Shown here: positions 1 to 8,199 of the stretch, in pieces | Numbering within the stretch: position 1 is the first letter of the stretch | Layout: every line of letters begins with the position of its first letter | From: Chthonomonas sp. | GTDB lineage: Bacteria; Armatimonadota; Fimbriimonadia; Fimbriimonadales; Fimbriimonadaceae | Assembly: GCA_016788115.1 (NCBI GenBank) | Contig: JAEURR010000003.1 | Coordinates: forward strand, 409,225 to 473,224 | Length of the DNA: 64,000 bases | Direction of reading: 5' to 3' | Notes under the pieces: generated by a model | What the model was told of the DNA's origin: nothing | Seen by the model: only the letters and a program-made list of their open reading frames with translations | Database searches by the model: none | Position numbers and translations under genes: made by a program

Positions 1-2
1 TC

Positions 3-677
3 AACACGTTCCCGATTCGATCGCCTATGGGGGCGATCGTTGGATCGGCCATCACCTTTGTGGACCTCACGAAGGAGCGACAGCTCACCAAGCAGATCCG
101 GACCCAACTCGCCGTCCAGCGTCAGACGAATGCGGAACTAAAGATTCTGAGCGACAAGCTCGACCTGCTCGCAAAGACCGACGGCCTCACCGGACTGTTC
201 AATGTCCGGACCTTCAAGGCGTTCCTCACCACCGCAATGGAGAATGCCGCCAAGAAGGGCACACCGCTTTCGATCCTGCTCACCGACGTCGACAAGTTCA
301 AATCGTTTAACGATGAGTTCGGCCACCTTGTGGGAGACGAAGTGCTCCGCAAGGTTTCGTCGACCATGCGCGCCATTGTAGACCAGACCCCTGGGGCCAT
401 GGTCGCGCGGTACGGAGGCGAAGAGTTCATCGCCGCGATCCCGGGTATGGAAGCGAGCGACGCCGTCGAGTATGCGAATCAACTGCGACTCGCGATCCAA
501 GACCAGGAGTGGACCTATAGGCAGGTGACGTCAAGCTTCGGCGTGGCGACGTTCTCGCCGGACCTGGATACCGTCGAATCGTTCGTCAAGTTAGCGGACG
601 ATGCGCTCTACGCCTCGAAGGAGAACGGTCGAAATCGCGTCACTCATGCGCAGGAACTACGCTCAGCGGCCGCGTAA
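3..677 (+). CDS. PAS-GGDEF diguanylate cyclase, 3' part (5' end outside the window)
   Basis: The reading frame is open to the window edge, so the first in-frame ATG (27) is probably internal. The first residues (pattern G-S-A-I-T-F-V-D-L-T) look like the last strand of a PAS domain, followed by a short coiled linker (residues 15-50 counted from the ATG at 27) and a complete GGDEF domain. Visible motifs are DGLTGLFN (52-59), the metal-binding DVDKFKSFND (87-96) and the catalytic RYGGEEF (128-134). GGEEF is an active-site variant of GGDEF, so cyclic-di-GMP synthesis from two GTP is expected. No RxxD inhibitory site is visible just before GGEEF. A sensory input domain probably lies upstream. Cyclic-di-GMP output would fit the chemotaxis and flagellar genes nearby. 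The domain is certain; the full architecture is not. Confidence 0.9.
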   Translation, partial: NTFPIRSPMGAIVGSAITFVDLTKERQLTKQIRTQLAVQRQTNAELKILSDKLDLLAKTDGLTGLFNVRTFKAFLTTAMENAAKKGTPLSILLTDVDKFKSFNDEFGHLVGDEVLRKVSSTMRAIVDQTPGAMVARYGGEEFIAAIPGMEASDAVEYANQLRLAIQDQEWTYRQVTSSFGVATFSPDLDTVESFVKLADDALYASKENGRNRVTHAQELRSAAA

Positions 678-767
678 CCGGCGCAAAACTCCCGTATATC
701 GCCCGGTCCTGATTCACAGGACCCCGCCAAGAATTGGGACATAAGCCACGGGGCTTGCGGTGATCGA

Positions 768-2135
768 ATGGCAAAGGGATACTCGTTTCGACAGGATGTA
801 CGAACTGGGCTCAACACAAAGCTCGACCCCCGAATCTTGGTGGGCAGCCAGCTCATGCAGCTCGGCTCGCTAGAGCTTGAGAGCGCGATCGAGACAGAGC
901 TTGCAGAGAACCCCGCCTTGGAGCGCATTTCCGAGAGCGAGGAGCCGGTCTCGCAAGAGGAAATCCTCGCGAAACTGAATCGGGATGCCGACATCTCTCA
1001 CGACTACGAGAACTACCGAAGCCGGCCCGACGGCGACGACACGCTCGACTGGCTCGACTTCGCCTCTAGCCGCGATAGCCTCCAGGACGTGCTGGCCGGC
1101 CAGCTCTTGGCTGATGCACCGCCTGCCGAAGTCGAGCTTTACGAAATCTTGATCGGCGCAGTCAATGAGCGTGGCTACCTGGGCGTCCCGCTAGAAGAGA
1201 TTGCATTGCAGACGAACGTCTCGCTCGAAGAGGCAGAGGCAGCACTTCAGCGACTTCAAGCGTGTGAGCCAGCCGGAGTTGGCGCGCGCAACGTTGCCGA
1301 GTGTCTGTACTTGCAGCTCCGTGGGGACGATTCTCTTGAAGCCAAGATCGCCCGGTCGCTACTGAAAAACAATATGGACTACATCGTCCACCGGAACGCC
1401 AAAGCGGTTGCGCGCCAATTCTCAGTGACGCCGCAGCTCGCCGAAGCAGCCTTTGAACTTGTGTCAAGCTTGACCCCCTATCCCGGCGACGAGTACGAGT
1501 ACACGGGGTCCGGCTCGAAGCCCTCTCGCGCTCAAGCGGAGATCGTCTTTGACCACACGCCGTCCGGATGGGAGATCACCGTCCGGGGTATCCGCGCCGC
1601 GGACCTGAGGGTCTCGCGCGCCTACTCCGAGCAGATGGCCGCGCTCAAGGGCAAACACAAGATCCAGAAGGCAGAGTACGCCCACGTGAAGGCGTTCGTC
1701 CAACGGGCAGAAGTCTTCATCTCGGCGCTGGAGCAGCGCGCGCAGACCCTGCTCAAGATTGCCGATCATCTCATCCGGACACAGGGTGGATTCATCCAGA
1801 CTGGACAGTTCAAGTTCCTAAACGACCTCACACGGCTCAAGCTGGCCCGCGAGATCGGGGTCCACGAAAGCACGATTTCTCGCGCGACGATGGAGAAATG
1901 CGTTCAGATCGCAACCGGAGAAATCGTTTCGTTCGACATCTTCTTCGACTCCAGCCTGAAGGCGAGCAAGATGATCGAGGAGATCTTGCAATACGAGAAC
2001 CCCAACAGCCCGCTGAGCGATGCGCGAATTGCCCAGATGCTTGAGGCGGAAGGGGTCACCATCGCCCGCCGTACTGTCAACAAGTATCGGGACAAAACCA
2101 GGCTGCTGAGTTCACGCAAGCGCAAGTCCGCGTAG
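768..2135 (+). CDS. rpoN: RNA polymerase sigma-54 factor RpoN
   Basis: A 455-residue sigma-54 factor, close to the usual family length. The N-terminal Q- and L-rich region I (about residues 14-60, with the run QLMQLGSLELE) binds bacterial enhancer-binding proteins. The core-binding region follows (about 100-290). The C-terminal DNA-binding part ends in the RpoN box ARRTVNKYR (433-441; consensus ARRTVAKYRE), which recognises the -24 promoter element. The protein directs core polymerase to -24/-12 promoters and needs AAA+ activators. No such activator is encoded in this window, and I saw no convincing -24/-12 promoter upstream of the flagellar operon. GGTGAT just before the ATG may serve as a weak ribosome binding site. 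Confidence 0.97.
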   Translation: MAKGYSFRQDVRTGLNTKLDPRILVGSQLMQLGSLELESAIETELAENPALERISESEEPVSQEEILAKLNRDADISHDYENYRSRPDGDDTLDWLDFASSRDSLQDVLAGQLLADAPPAEVELYEILIGAVNERGYLGVPLEEIALQTNVSLEEAEAALQRLQACEPAGVGARNVAECLYLQLRGDDSLEAKIARSLLKNNMDYIVHRNAKAVARQFSVTPQLAEAAFELVSSLTPYPGDEYEYTGSGSKPSRAQAEIVFDHTPSGWEITVRGIRAADLRVSRAYSEQMAALKGKHKIQKAEYAHVKAFVQRAEVFISALEQRAQTLLKIADHLIRTQGGFIQTGQFKFLNDLTRLKLAREIGVHESTISRATMEKCVQIATGEIVSFDIFFDSSLKASKMIEEILQYENPNSPLSDARIAQMLEAEGVTIARRTVNKYRDKTRLLSSRKRKSA

Positions 2136-2136
2136 T

Positions 2137-2346
2137 CTGCCCAGACTTTTTTCGGGGAGGCGTCACATTCTCGAATCGTTTCGACGATATAGAAGTGCGT
2201 TTAGCAAACAATGCTGAACGGGGAGTGTGAAGCGGATAAAAGGAACCCGATAGAGGTTCGAGTATCGCAAACAGCATTAACCGCAAACACTGAATTCTCT
2301 TACCTAGCGGGCTTCGACCTCTCCTTCCCGCTAGGTGATTTTATTT
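2137..2346 (+). ncRNA. Candidate small RNA 1 with CCUCUCC-loop terminator
   Basis: No coding potential is evident between rpoN and the next element. The region ends in a 10-bp perfect hairpin (arms 2302-2311 ACCTAGCGGG and 2327-2336) with a 15-nt loop containing CCTCTCCTT (2318-2326) and a T-rich tail (2337-2346). CUCCUU in the loop equals the anti-Shine-Dalgarno core of the 16S rRNA in this window. A GTCACATT motif (about 2161) followed by CGATATAG could be a promoter; a similar pair precedes candidate RNA 3. It could instead be only the rpoN terminator, but it lies about 165 nt past the stop codon, and two sister hairpins share the loop. The 5' end is unknown. Confidence 0.4.
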
Positions 2347-2526
2347 ATGACCCACAAAACCACTAAAGATATTGCTGGTTTTGCCCGAGTTAACGATTAA
2401 GAGTTGTGCCATCAAGGTGCGACCAAACGATCTGTGGCTACTCGGCAGAAGCAGCTCAGACGAAAGCAAAAGCAACAAGCATCCCCAGCGGGTTTTGTCC
2501 TCTCCTTCCCGCTGGGATTTTTTTCG
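2347..2526 (+). ncRNA. Candidate small RNA 2 with CCUCUCC-loop terminator
   Basis: This is the second intergenic + strand element. It ends in a 9-bp perfect stem (CCCAGCGGG 2484-2492, CCCGCTGGG 2508-2516), a 15-nt loop with CCTCTCCTT (2499-2507) and a run of seven T (2518-2524). Loop length, loop motif and position of the motif match candidate RNA 1, while the stem bases differ, with compensating changes on both arms. The T-run is on the + strand, so it does not suit the minus-strand ychF-like gene that ends at 2528. No good ORF is present. The 5' end and promoter are unknown. Confidence 0.4.
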
Positions 2527-2527
2527 C

Positions 2528-3586
2528 CTAGCTCTTGTTGCGAATGTGGAGCAGATCGCCGTCCTGGACCACGTACTCTTTCCCTTCGAGCCGCATCTTG
2601 CCCGCGCTGTACGCAGCATCCAGGCTCCCGAACTCGCAGTAGTGATCGTAGCTGACCGTCTCGGAGCGGATGAACCCCTTGGCGATATCCGTGTGGATGG
2701 TGCTTGCAGCCTTCAGTGCAGTCGATCCCCGGCGCAGAGGCCATGCACGCGTTTCGGACTCGCCAGCGGTGAAGAAGGTGATCAAACCGAGGGCATCGTA
2801 GAGCGCCTTAACGACTTTGGAACTGGCTGGTTCTGAGATGCCAATGCTTGCGAGGAACTCGGGTTGGTCGGCTGCATCAAGCATCGCGATCTCTTCTTCT
2901 AGGGTCGCGCAAACTGCGAAGCTCTGGGTACCCATCGCCGCCAGTTCCTGCATACGCTTTTGGACGGATTCTCCTGGCGCGGCGGCTTCGTCCTCCCCGA
3001 CGTTGAAGGCAACTACCATCTCTTTCGCGCTAAGGAACTGGTAGTTGCGTACAACGACCATATCGCCCTCATCGAGCTCCAGAGCGCGCAGTGGCTTGCC
3101 TTCCTCAAGAGACGGCTTCACCCGCTCCAAAAACTGCTTTTCGAGGTACTCCGGATGGCCGGCTTGGCGCACATTCATGCTCTTCGCCAACTTCTCCAAA
3201 CGGGTCTCGACGATCTGCAGATCCGCCAGTAACAACTCCTCATCGACCAGCGCTTGATCGCGGGCCGGATTCACCTCCGCATGATAGGGAGAGGTGTTGC
3301 TCTCAAATGCACGAACCACGTGCAGGAGCACCTCGGCCTTGCGCGCGCCATCGAGAAAACGCTGGGTGAACATCTTGCCGGGACCGCCTTGGATCGAGTC
3401 CAAATCGTCGTGAAGCACGACCGTGGCGGGGGTCACCTTCTTCGGCTTGACTTGAGCGACGATTTTGTCAAATCGCTCATCGGGCACGGGCACCGCGGTC
3501 ACATCGCCCTTGGCTTGACCGCGCGCCGACGCGCGATACAGCGAGCTTCGCCCGCATTGATTGAATCCGATGAGACCGACTTTCAT
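2528..3586 (-). CDS. YchF-family (Obg-like) ATPase with degenerate P-loop
   Basis: A 352-residue protein that aligns with YchF/OLA1 along its length. YchF is an ATPase that binds ribosomes and affects translation and stress. The N-terminal P-loop reads GFNQCGRSS (residues 7-15) where YchF has GLPNVGKST, so the Walker A lysine is arginine and the threonine is serine. The usual G3 motif DIAGLVKGA is replaced by HDDLDSIQG. By contrast the HVVRAFES stretch, the ATP-type G4 (NVGE) and the C-terminal TGS domain (LITFFTAGE, RAW, AASTIHTDIAKGFIR, EGKEYVVQDGD) are well kept. It may be a nucleotide-binding-impaired paralogue or a divergent orthologue. No SD is visible; the bases before the ATG read GTCCTCTC. 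Confidence 0.88.
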   Translation of the reverse strand: MKVGLIGFNQCGRSSLYRASARGQAKGDVTAVPVPDERFDKIVAQVKPKKVTPATVVLHDDLDSIQGGPGKMFTQRFLDGARKAEVLLHVVRAFESNTSPYHAEVNPARDQALVDEELLLADLQIVETRLEKLAKSMNVRQAGHPEYLEKQFLERVKPSLEEGKPLRALELDEGDMVVVRNYQFLSAKEMVVAFNVGEDEAAAPGESVQKRMQELAAMGTQSFAVCATLEEEIAMLDAADQPEFLASIGISEPASSKVVKALYDALGLITFFTAGESETRAWPLRRGSTALKAASTIHTDIAKGFIRSETVSYDHYCEFGSLDAAYSAGKMRLEGKEYVVQDGDLLHIRNKS

Positions 3587-3609
3587 GAGAGGACCTGAGA
3601 CACAGAAAC

Positions 3610-3635
3610 GCCGCCCACCCGAGGGTGCCGGCGGC
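3610..3635 (-). terminator. Hairpin upstream of the ychF-like gene
   Basis: GCCGCC (3610-3615) pairs with GGCGGC (3630-3635), and ACCC (3617-3620) pairs with GGGT (3623-3626). On the minus strand it is followed by GTTTCTGT. It may end transcription of the small upstream ORF or act as a leader hairpin about 25-50 nt before the ychF-like start codon. Confidence 0.4.
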
Positions 3636-3660
3636 TGGTCTTAGGATACCCCGCAGAGGG

Positions 3661-3858
3661 CTATCGACCCGAAAACTCGACTTGGACGGGCCGCCGAGGA
3701 AGCTGGCTCGGGAGCACCCAGAACAGGTACATGGTCGCCAGGAGCAAGACGAGCGGTAGCCAAACTCCCCGCATCTTGCTGCGTCCATTTGTGCTCTTTG
3801 AACCTGGCTCCACCCCCATATTATGACTCGCTAGGAAAATTCTCAAGATTGTTGTCAC
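3661..3858 (-). CDS. Possible small single-TM membrane protein
   Basis: A frame of up to 65 codons. A later ATG (codon 14, about 3819) would give 52 residues. The centre is a clear hydrophobic segment (GVWLPLVLLLATMYLFWVLP) flanked by basic residues, followed by a short polar tail. The arrangement resembles the N-terminal transmembrane stub of FtsH-like proteins, but nothing follows it. No strong ribosome binding site is seen before either start. It lies upstream of and in the same direction as the ychF-like gene. I do not recognise the family; the main support is the membrane segment and the lack of any other gene here. Confidence 0.35.
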   Translation of the reverse strand: MTTILRIFLASHNMGVEPGSKSTNGRSKMRGVWLPLVLLLATMYLFWVLPSQLPRRPVQVEFSGR

Positions 3859-4000
3859 ATTTCGGGGACTTTTTGACCGATAGACCTTTGAAAGGAGATC
3901 GCGACTCGGGGAAGCTTCATCGCACCGGCCGCGACAACAAAACCGAATACCTGCCGAGTAGCACTTGCTGTCCTCTCCCGCTACTCGGCTATTTTTTTGC
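3859..4000 (+). ncRNA. Candidate small RNA 3 with CCUCUCC-loop terminator
   Basis: The third element of the set. It ends in a 10-bp perfect stem (GCCGAGTAGC 3953-3962, GCTACTCGGC 3980-3989), a 17-nt loop holding CCTCTCC (3972-3978) and a run of seven T (3992-3998). The stem sequence differs completely from the other two, while the loop core is kept. GTCACATT at about 3854 followed by GACCGATAG resembles the upstream part of candidate RNA 1. The T-run points to + strand transcription, away from the flanking minus-strand genes, so it cannot be the terminator of either neighbour. Confidence 0.42.
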
Positions 4001-4001
4001 C

Positions 4002-6089
4002 TCAGCTTCCCTTGGTTGGTACGTAGCGGAAGGGCAGCACGGTCGCTCCGCCCGGAGTTCCGTTCCCCGAAGGGAGCGTCGCAGCAAACGCACTCAATTC
4101 ACCGTCCAGAGCGACGCCCGCCGTGGAGGTCACCGTGTCCGCGATGACGACTTCGTACTCTCCTTCAGCCATCTTGCTCGGAAGCGTGAGCGTTACGCGC
4201 TTGTTCGTGGCGTCGTAGGCATATGCCTTGGGAAGCACTTCGCTCGTCAGCTTGTTCCGGACGGTGAACGCAGCACTGGTGGCGTTGACCGCCGACTGGA
4301 ACTGGAGCGTGATCGTTCGGCTGCGGTTCGCGAGGTTCCCGCCCGGCGCAGGCGTCGATGCCACCAGCACCGGAGGGCCGGCAACGTAGGCCGCCGTCGT
4401 CAAACCAGTCGCGAGGACCCACGTGTCCGGGTCCAGACTCACCGCCGATGGTGTCGCAGAAACTGGAATGACGTACCACTGGTCGCCGACGGCGTTATTC
4501 CAAATCTTGCGCCGCGTCGTCACACCCCCGATCGTCGTCTGTAGGTCGATCGGCATGCGGAACTTGGGATAACTGGCGCTCTGCTTTTGGCTGACTTGTA
4601 GAAGCAGGTAAGTTTGGCCGCCCGCCGTCGTGGCCGAAGTACCATACGTGTACGATGGCGCACCGATATCGTAGATCCATGGATCGAAGAACCAGCGTAA
4701 GGAACCGCCGTAGCGCGCCTCGGCCACAGCGATGAAATCTTCCGTGTCCGCGGTCGAGTAGCCATAGGCCGCACGGTAGTCAGCGAGAGTCCCGAAGAAC
4801 GCAGTATCGCCCAGAATCGACCGTAGCATGTGCAGAACCCAGCCCGGTTTGCGGTACGAGAAGCTCGTGCTGAAGATCCGGTTGACGTCGGTGGTGACGT
4901 AGCAATAGACCGAGCCGTTGACGCTCGACGGACGGAGGCTCGACATCGTGCTCTTGAGCGCGGCGAGTCCCGTCGATCCCGGTTTGAACTCGCTCCACAG
5001 CGCCTCGGAGTAGGTCGCAAAGCCTTCGTTCAGCCAGATATCACTCCACGTCGCGCAAGTGACCAGATCACCCCACCACTGGTGCCCCAGTTCGTGAGCG
5101 TTGACCGACTCCCAGAAGCCACCCATCCCGGTGGAAGTCTGGTGCTCCATGCCACCGCTAAACGTGAACTGATAGATGCCGTATTTCTCGTTGAGGAACG
5201 GGTACGGACCGTACTTACTGCTGAGGGTCCCCAGGATGGTCTTGGCCGTCTTCCATGCGTTGCGGTTGGCGGTCAAGTCGTACTCGGGCCAGATCCAGTA
5301 GTCCAGTGGCATGCTGCCGGTCGAGTGGGTGTAGGTGTCAGTGAAGTTGTTGAAGTTCGTGACCGCGATGAAGACCAGGTACGGCGAGATCGGGTAGTTC
5401 GACTTCCAGCGGTACCGCGAACGCGTTGTGTCCACGACATCCACCCCCTGGAGGATGCCGTTACTAACGCCCTTGAGCGTATTCGGGCATGTGATCGCCA
5501 CGTCGGCTAGGAACTTGTCGGTGTTGTCGTCCTTGGTCGGCCACCATGTGGAGGCGTAGTAGGGCTCGCTCAACGAGAAGACGTACGGTGCTCCCGAATG
5601 AGTCCCAAACTCGATGCTGCCGAGACCGACGGCGGTAGCAAGGCCATCGTAGCCAATCTGCAGCGAGAAGACCGTATTCACTCCGTACGCGACATCGAAG
5701 TTTGCGACGACATTGCGCGAATCTTCGCGTGTGAACGTGATGGTGCGTCCATCCAGCTTTAGGCTGGTGATGGTGTAGTTCGAGTCGAGCTGAAATCGGA
5801 ACTGGTTGAAGCCCGGCGACAGCACGCGGGCGGTGATGATGTTGGTGCCGACGATCCGCTTGTTCGTTTGCGGCGTGACCTCCAAGCTCAGGCTATTGGC
5901 CAGGACATCCGTTTCACCCACCGCGCGAAAGGCAGTGGTGAACCCCTCCGACCGCTTACGGCTCATCATCTCGGCCCATCGTTCGGCAGCAGCGCTCTTA
6001 CCGCAACCATCGGGAGCAGGATCGGACGGGAGCGCCCAGGCAGCAGACGCGGCGAGGCCACAAACAACAAGCAGCTTACGAATCAACAT
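4002..6089 (-). CDS. Secreted M1-family metallo-aminopeptidase with C-terminal Ig-like domain
   Basis: A zinc aminopeptidase of the M1 (aminopeptidase N-like) family that removes N-terminal residues from peptides. I chose the ATG at 6089 because it opens directly on a signal peptide (MLIRKLLVV...AAWA); a GTG 30 nt upstream also gives an open frame. Numbered from 6089, the zinc site is HELGH (332-336) with the third ligand E355 in NEGFATY. The exopeptidase motif GxMEN reads GGMEHQ, so Asn is His. The last ~100 residues (PPVLVASTPAPGG onward) form a bacterial Ig-like domain (SbsA/Big_5 type), often used for surface placement. The protein is probably periplasmic or surface bound. Confidence 0.92.
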   Translation of the reverse strand: MLIRKLLVVCGLAASAAWALPSDPAPDGCGKSAAAERWAEMMSRKRSEGFTTAFRAVGETDVLANSLSLEVTPQTNKRIVGTNIITARVLSPGFNQFRFQLDSNYTITSLKLDGRTITFTREDSRNVVANFDVAYGVNTVFSLQIGYDGLATAVGLGSIEFGTHSGAPYVFSLSEPYYASTWWPTKDDNTDKFLADVAITCPNTLKGVSNGILQGVDVVDTTRSRYRWKSNYPISPYLVFIAVTNFNNFTDTYTHSTGSMPLDYWIWPEYDLTANRNAWKTAKTILGTLSSKYGPYPFLNEKYGIYQFTFSGGMEHQTSTGMGGFWESVNAHELGHQWWGDLVTCATWSDIWLNEGFATYSEALWSEFKPGSTGLAALKSTMSSLRPSSVNGSVYCYVTTDVNRIFSTSFSYRKPGWVLHMLRSILGDTAFFGTLADYRAAYGYSTADTEDFIAVAEARYGGSLRWFFDPWIYDIGAPSYTYGTSATTAGGQTYLLLQVSQKQSASYPKFRMPIDLQTTIGGVTTRRKIWNNAVGDQWYVIPVSATPSAVSLDPDTWVLATGLTTAAYVAGPPVLVASTPAPGGNLANRSRTITLQFQSAVNATSAAFTVRNKLTSEVLPKAYAYDATNKRVTLTLPSKMAEGEYEVVIADTVTSTAGVALDGELSAFAATLPSGNGTPGGATVLPFRYVPTKGS

Positions 6090-6154
6090 TGCATTCAAGG
6101 TGTCCCTCTTCAGAGACACCTTTAGGTTACATCAGGTTCGCGGCGATGCCACGA

Positions 6155-6997
6155 TTACGAGTCAAAATCGCACGACCGGGTAAGCGTCTCCCACTGGTCG
6201 AAGTCTTTCGCCAACCGCTCCAACTTCTTCCGTGCGTAGTCGAGCCCCGGATTTCCCAGCACCAGCCGGAGCGGCGGCTCGTCTGTGGCCACCATCGTGA
6301 CCATGGCCTTAGCGGCACGGACTGGATCGCCGATCTGGGTTCCGTGCATGTCTTTGAGGGCACTTCGACTGCGCCCGACTTCGGTGTCGGTGTACGCCGG
6401 CATCGCATCGGAGACGACGAGCGAACGACCCGTGAAGTCCGTTCGGAAGGGGCCTGGTTCGATGAGCGTGACCTTCACCCCGAACCCCGCGACCTCCTGG
6501 GACAACGATTCTGAGATGGCTTCGAGCGCAAATTTGGACGAGCAATAGTAGCCCGAGCCGGAGAAAGCAACTAGACCCGCGACGCTGGAGATGTTGAGAA
6601 TCCTTCCCCCGCCTTGCGAGCGCATGATGGGTAGGGCTGCCTTGATGCCGCGCACTGCGCCCCAGACGTTGGTTTCGAACATCGTGGCGACCTGGGCGAG
6701 GTCAACTTCCTCGATCGCCCCGGCGACGCCGTAGCCGGCGTTGTTGACGAGCACGTCGCAGCGGCCCCACTCCTTGAGCATCGTGTCCAAAACCGGCGTG
6801 AACGCACCCTCTTCGGTGACGTCCAGTCGGGCAGTAAGGCAGTGATCGGGATAGCGCTGGACGAGGTCTGCGAGGACCCCCGGCTTGCGCGCGGTGGCCA
6901 TGACTTTGGCTCCCTGCGAGAGCGCTTCCTCGGCGAGGGCGCGACCGAGACCGGTCGAACAGCCAGTGATGAGCCACACGGAATCTGAAATTTGCAT
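6155..6997 (-). CDS. Short-chain dehydrogenase/reductase (SDR)
   Basis: A 280-residue classical SDR. The NAD(P) motif TGCSTGLG (residues 11-18), the NNAG motif (85-88), the catalytic Ser in NISSVAG (about 137-138) and Tyr151/Lys155 of YCSSK are all present. Arg37 of TARKPG, after the second strand, suggests NADP preference. The substrate is unknown; the sequence resembles the group annotated as oxidoreductases near TetR regulators. It is divergent from the TetR gene at 7156, with about 158 bp between them, so that regulator probably controls it. Confidence 0.93.
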   Translation of the reverse strand: MQISDSVWLITGCSTGLGRALAEEALSQGAKVMATARKPGVLADLVQRYPDHCLTARLDVTEEGAFTPVLDTMLKEWGRCDVLVNNAGYGVAGAIEEVDLAQVATMFETNVWGAVRGIKAALPIMRSQGGGRILNISSVAGLVAFSGSGYYCSSKFALEAISESLSQEVAGFGVKVTLIEPGPFRTDFTGRSLVVSDAMPAYTDTEVGRSRSALKDMHGTQIGDPVRAAKAMVTMVATDEPPLRLVLGNPGLDYARKKLERLAKDFDQWETLTRSCDFDS

Positions 6998-7155
6998 TCT
7001 CTTGAGTTCGAGTATGGCACGCGCGCGTTACCTCGCCATAATCGCTAGATTGTTGACTTTCGGGAAGAAAAGAGCGATCTTCTTCTGTAGACTATCGTGG
7101 AAACAAAATGAGCGGGCCTGCAAACCCGGTTTCACAGTCTCAACGAAGAGAACGT

Positions 7156-7719
7156 ATGGCGCGACCCAAAGAATTTCAAGTTGACGAGGCTCTCAACCGG
7201 GCCATGGAAGCGTTTTGGGAGCGCGGTTTCGAGGCGACTTCGCTTCAGGATCTGACCGAGAGGACGGGTGTACAGAAGGCGAGCCTCTACGGCACGTTTG
7301 GCGACAAGCGTTCGTTCTTCCTCCAATCGCTGCGCCGTTACCAAGACGAAGGGGCCGCCAAGCTGGCGGAGCATCTTGCCCAAGCCGGGCCGGTGAGAGA
7401 GGTAATCCGCTCGCTGATGCTCGTCCCCCTCAACTGCCAGGGCAAAGGTTGCTTCTGCGTGAACACTCAGGTCGAACTCGCTTCGCACGATCCCGAGATT
7501 GCTCAGACGCTGCACGATCACTTCACCCGGACGACCGACACGATTGGCGTCGCCTTGCAGCGAGGGGTGGATTCGGGAGAGTTTCGACCCGAGTTGGACG
7601 TTTGCGCCACCGCCGAGCACGTGCTGACATTGCTGTACGGCCTTTACGTCGTCAGTAAGGGCCGTACAGACAATCGATCGATCGCCATGATGGCGAGCGT
7701 GTTCGTCGATTCGCTTTAG
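7156..7719 (+). CDS. TetR/AcrR-family transcriptional regulator
   Basis: The N-terminal helix-turn-helix (about residues 20-45: ATSLQDLTERTGVQKASLYGTFGDK) is typical of TetR regulators such as the ComR/YxaF-like group starting MARPKEF. I start at the ATG at 7156, which matches the family N-terminus and has AGAGAA just upstream; an earlier ATG (7108) adds 16 unlikely residues. The ligand-binding half contains a Cys-rich CQGKGCFC segment that may sense oxidants or reactive ligands (inference). It is divergent from the SDR gene, the usual layout for a repressor and its target. The stop codon overlaps that of the convergent gene at 7716 within a TTAG tetranucleotide. Confidence 0.9.
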   Translation: MARPKEFQVDEALNRAMEAFWERGFEATSLQDLTERTGVQKASLYGTFGDKRSFFLQSLRRYQDEGAAKLAEHLAQAGPVREVIRSLMLVPLNCQGKGCFCVNTQVELASHDPEIAQTLHDHFTRTTDTIGVALQRGVDSGEFRPELDVCATAEHVLTLLYGLYVVSKGRTDNRSIAMMASVFVDSL

Positions 7720-8147
7720 AGCTTGAGGTCGACAATTCCGCTGACACCGACGCCTTCGACGGCTTGGATACCCTTGTCCACCTGAGTACTGGATACGGGG
7801 ATCAGTGCGCGGATCCGAATCTCTTTGCCGAAGAGATCAGTCTCGGGCTGGGCGACGGCGACTACCTGCTCAACGCGTGCTTTGGTCCCGACGACCTGGG
7901 CCGCACCTATCGCAGAGCTCTTGCCAATACCGACACTTATGATCGGAACTACTTTCGTGAATTTATCTTCAGTGTCCTTGTGCTTGGTGAGCTTGTTGAT
8001 GGCGTTATTGATGTCACCGCCGAATCGCTGGACCGCAGCCCCGACACCGATGATCTTGATAACCTGGCGGATTTGGGGTGCACCGATTGCCGTGAGTGCG
8101 AGCGTGGTCCCGAGAACAACGTAAAGCTTAGTGCGCGACATTTTCAT
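7716..8147 (-). CDS. Small secreted protein of unknown function
   Basis: A 143-residue protein with an N-terminal signal sequence or anchor (MKMSRTKLYVVLGTTLALTAIGAP). The rest is alternately charged and Val/Ile-rich, ending in a likely beta-rich part (IRIRALIPVSSTQ, VGVSGIVDLKL). No known domain is recognised. AAGGAGA lies 12 nt before the ATG and is fully complementary to UCUCCUU in the loops of candidate RNAs 1 and 2. The gene lies downstream of the SLH porin on the same strand, with a strong hairpin between them, so it may be transcribed alone or by readthrough. Confidence 0.7.
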   Translation of the reverse strand: MKMSRTKLYVVLGTTLALTAIGAPQIRQVIKIIGVGAAVQRFGGDINNAINKLTKHKDTEDKFTKVVPIISVGIGKSSAIGAAQVVGTKARVEQVVAVAQPETDLFGKEIRIRALIPVSSTQVDKGIQAVEGVGVSGIVDLKL

Positions 8148-8199
8148 GGTATGAGTTCATCTCCTTGAATGGGGTGCAACTTATCATACGCACGAAGAA

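Noticed and set aside
2245..2270. tRNA-like GGTTCGAGT in the rpoN downstream region
   Set aside because: No acceptor stem, anticodon arm or CCA region can be built around it.
3661..3858. Truncated ftsH gene
   Set aside because: Only an FtsH-like N-terminal TM stub is seen; no AAA+ or protease sequence follows in any frame, so calling a pseudogene is not supported.
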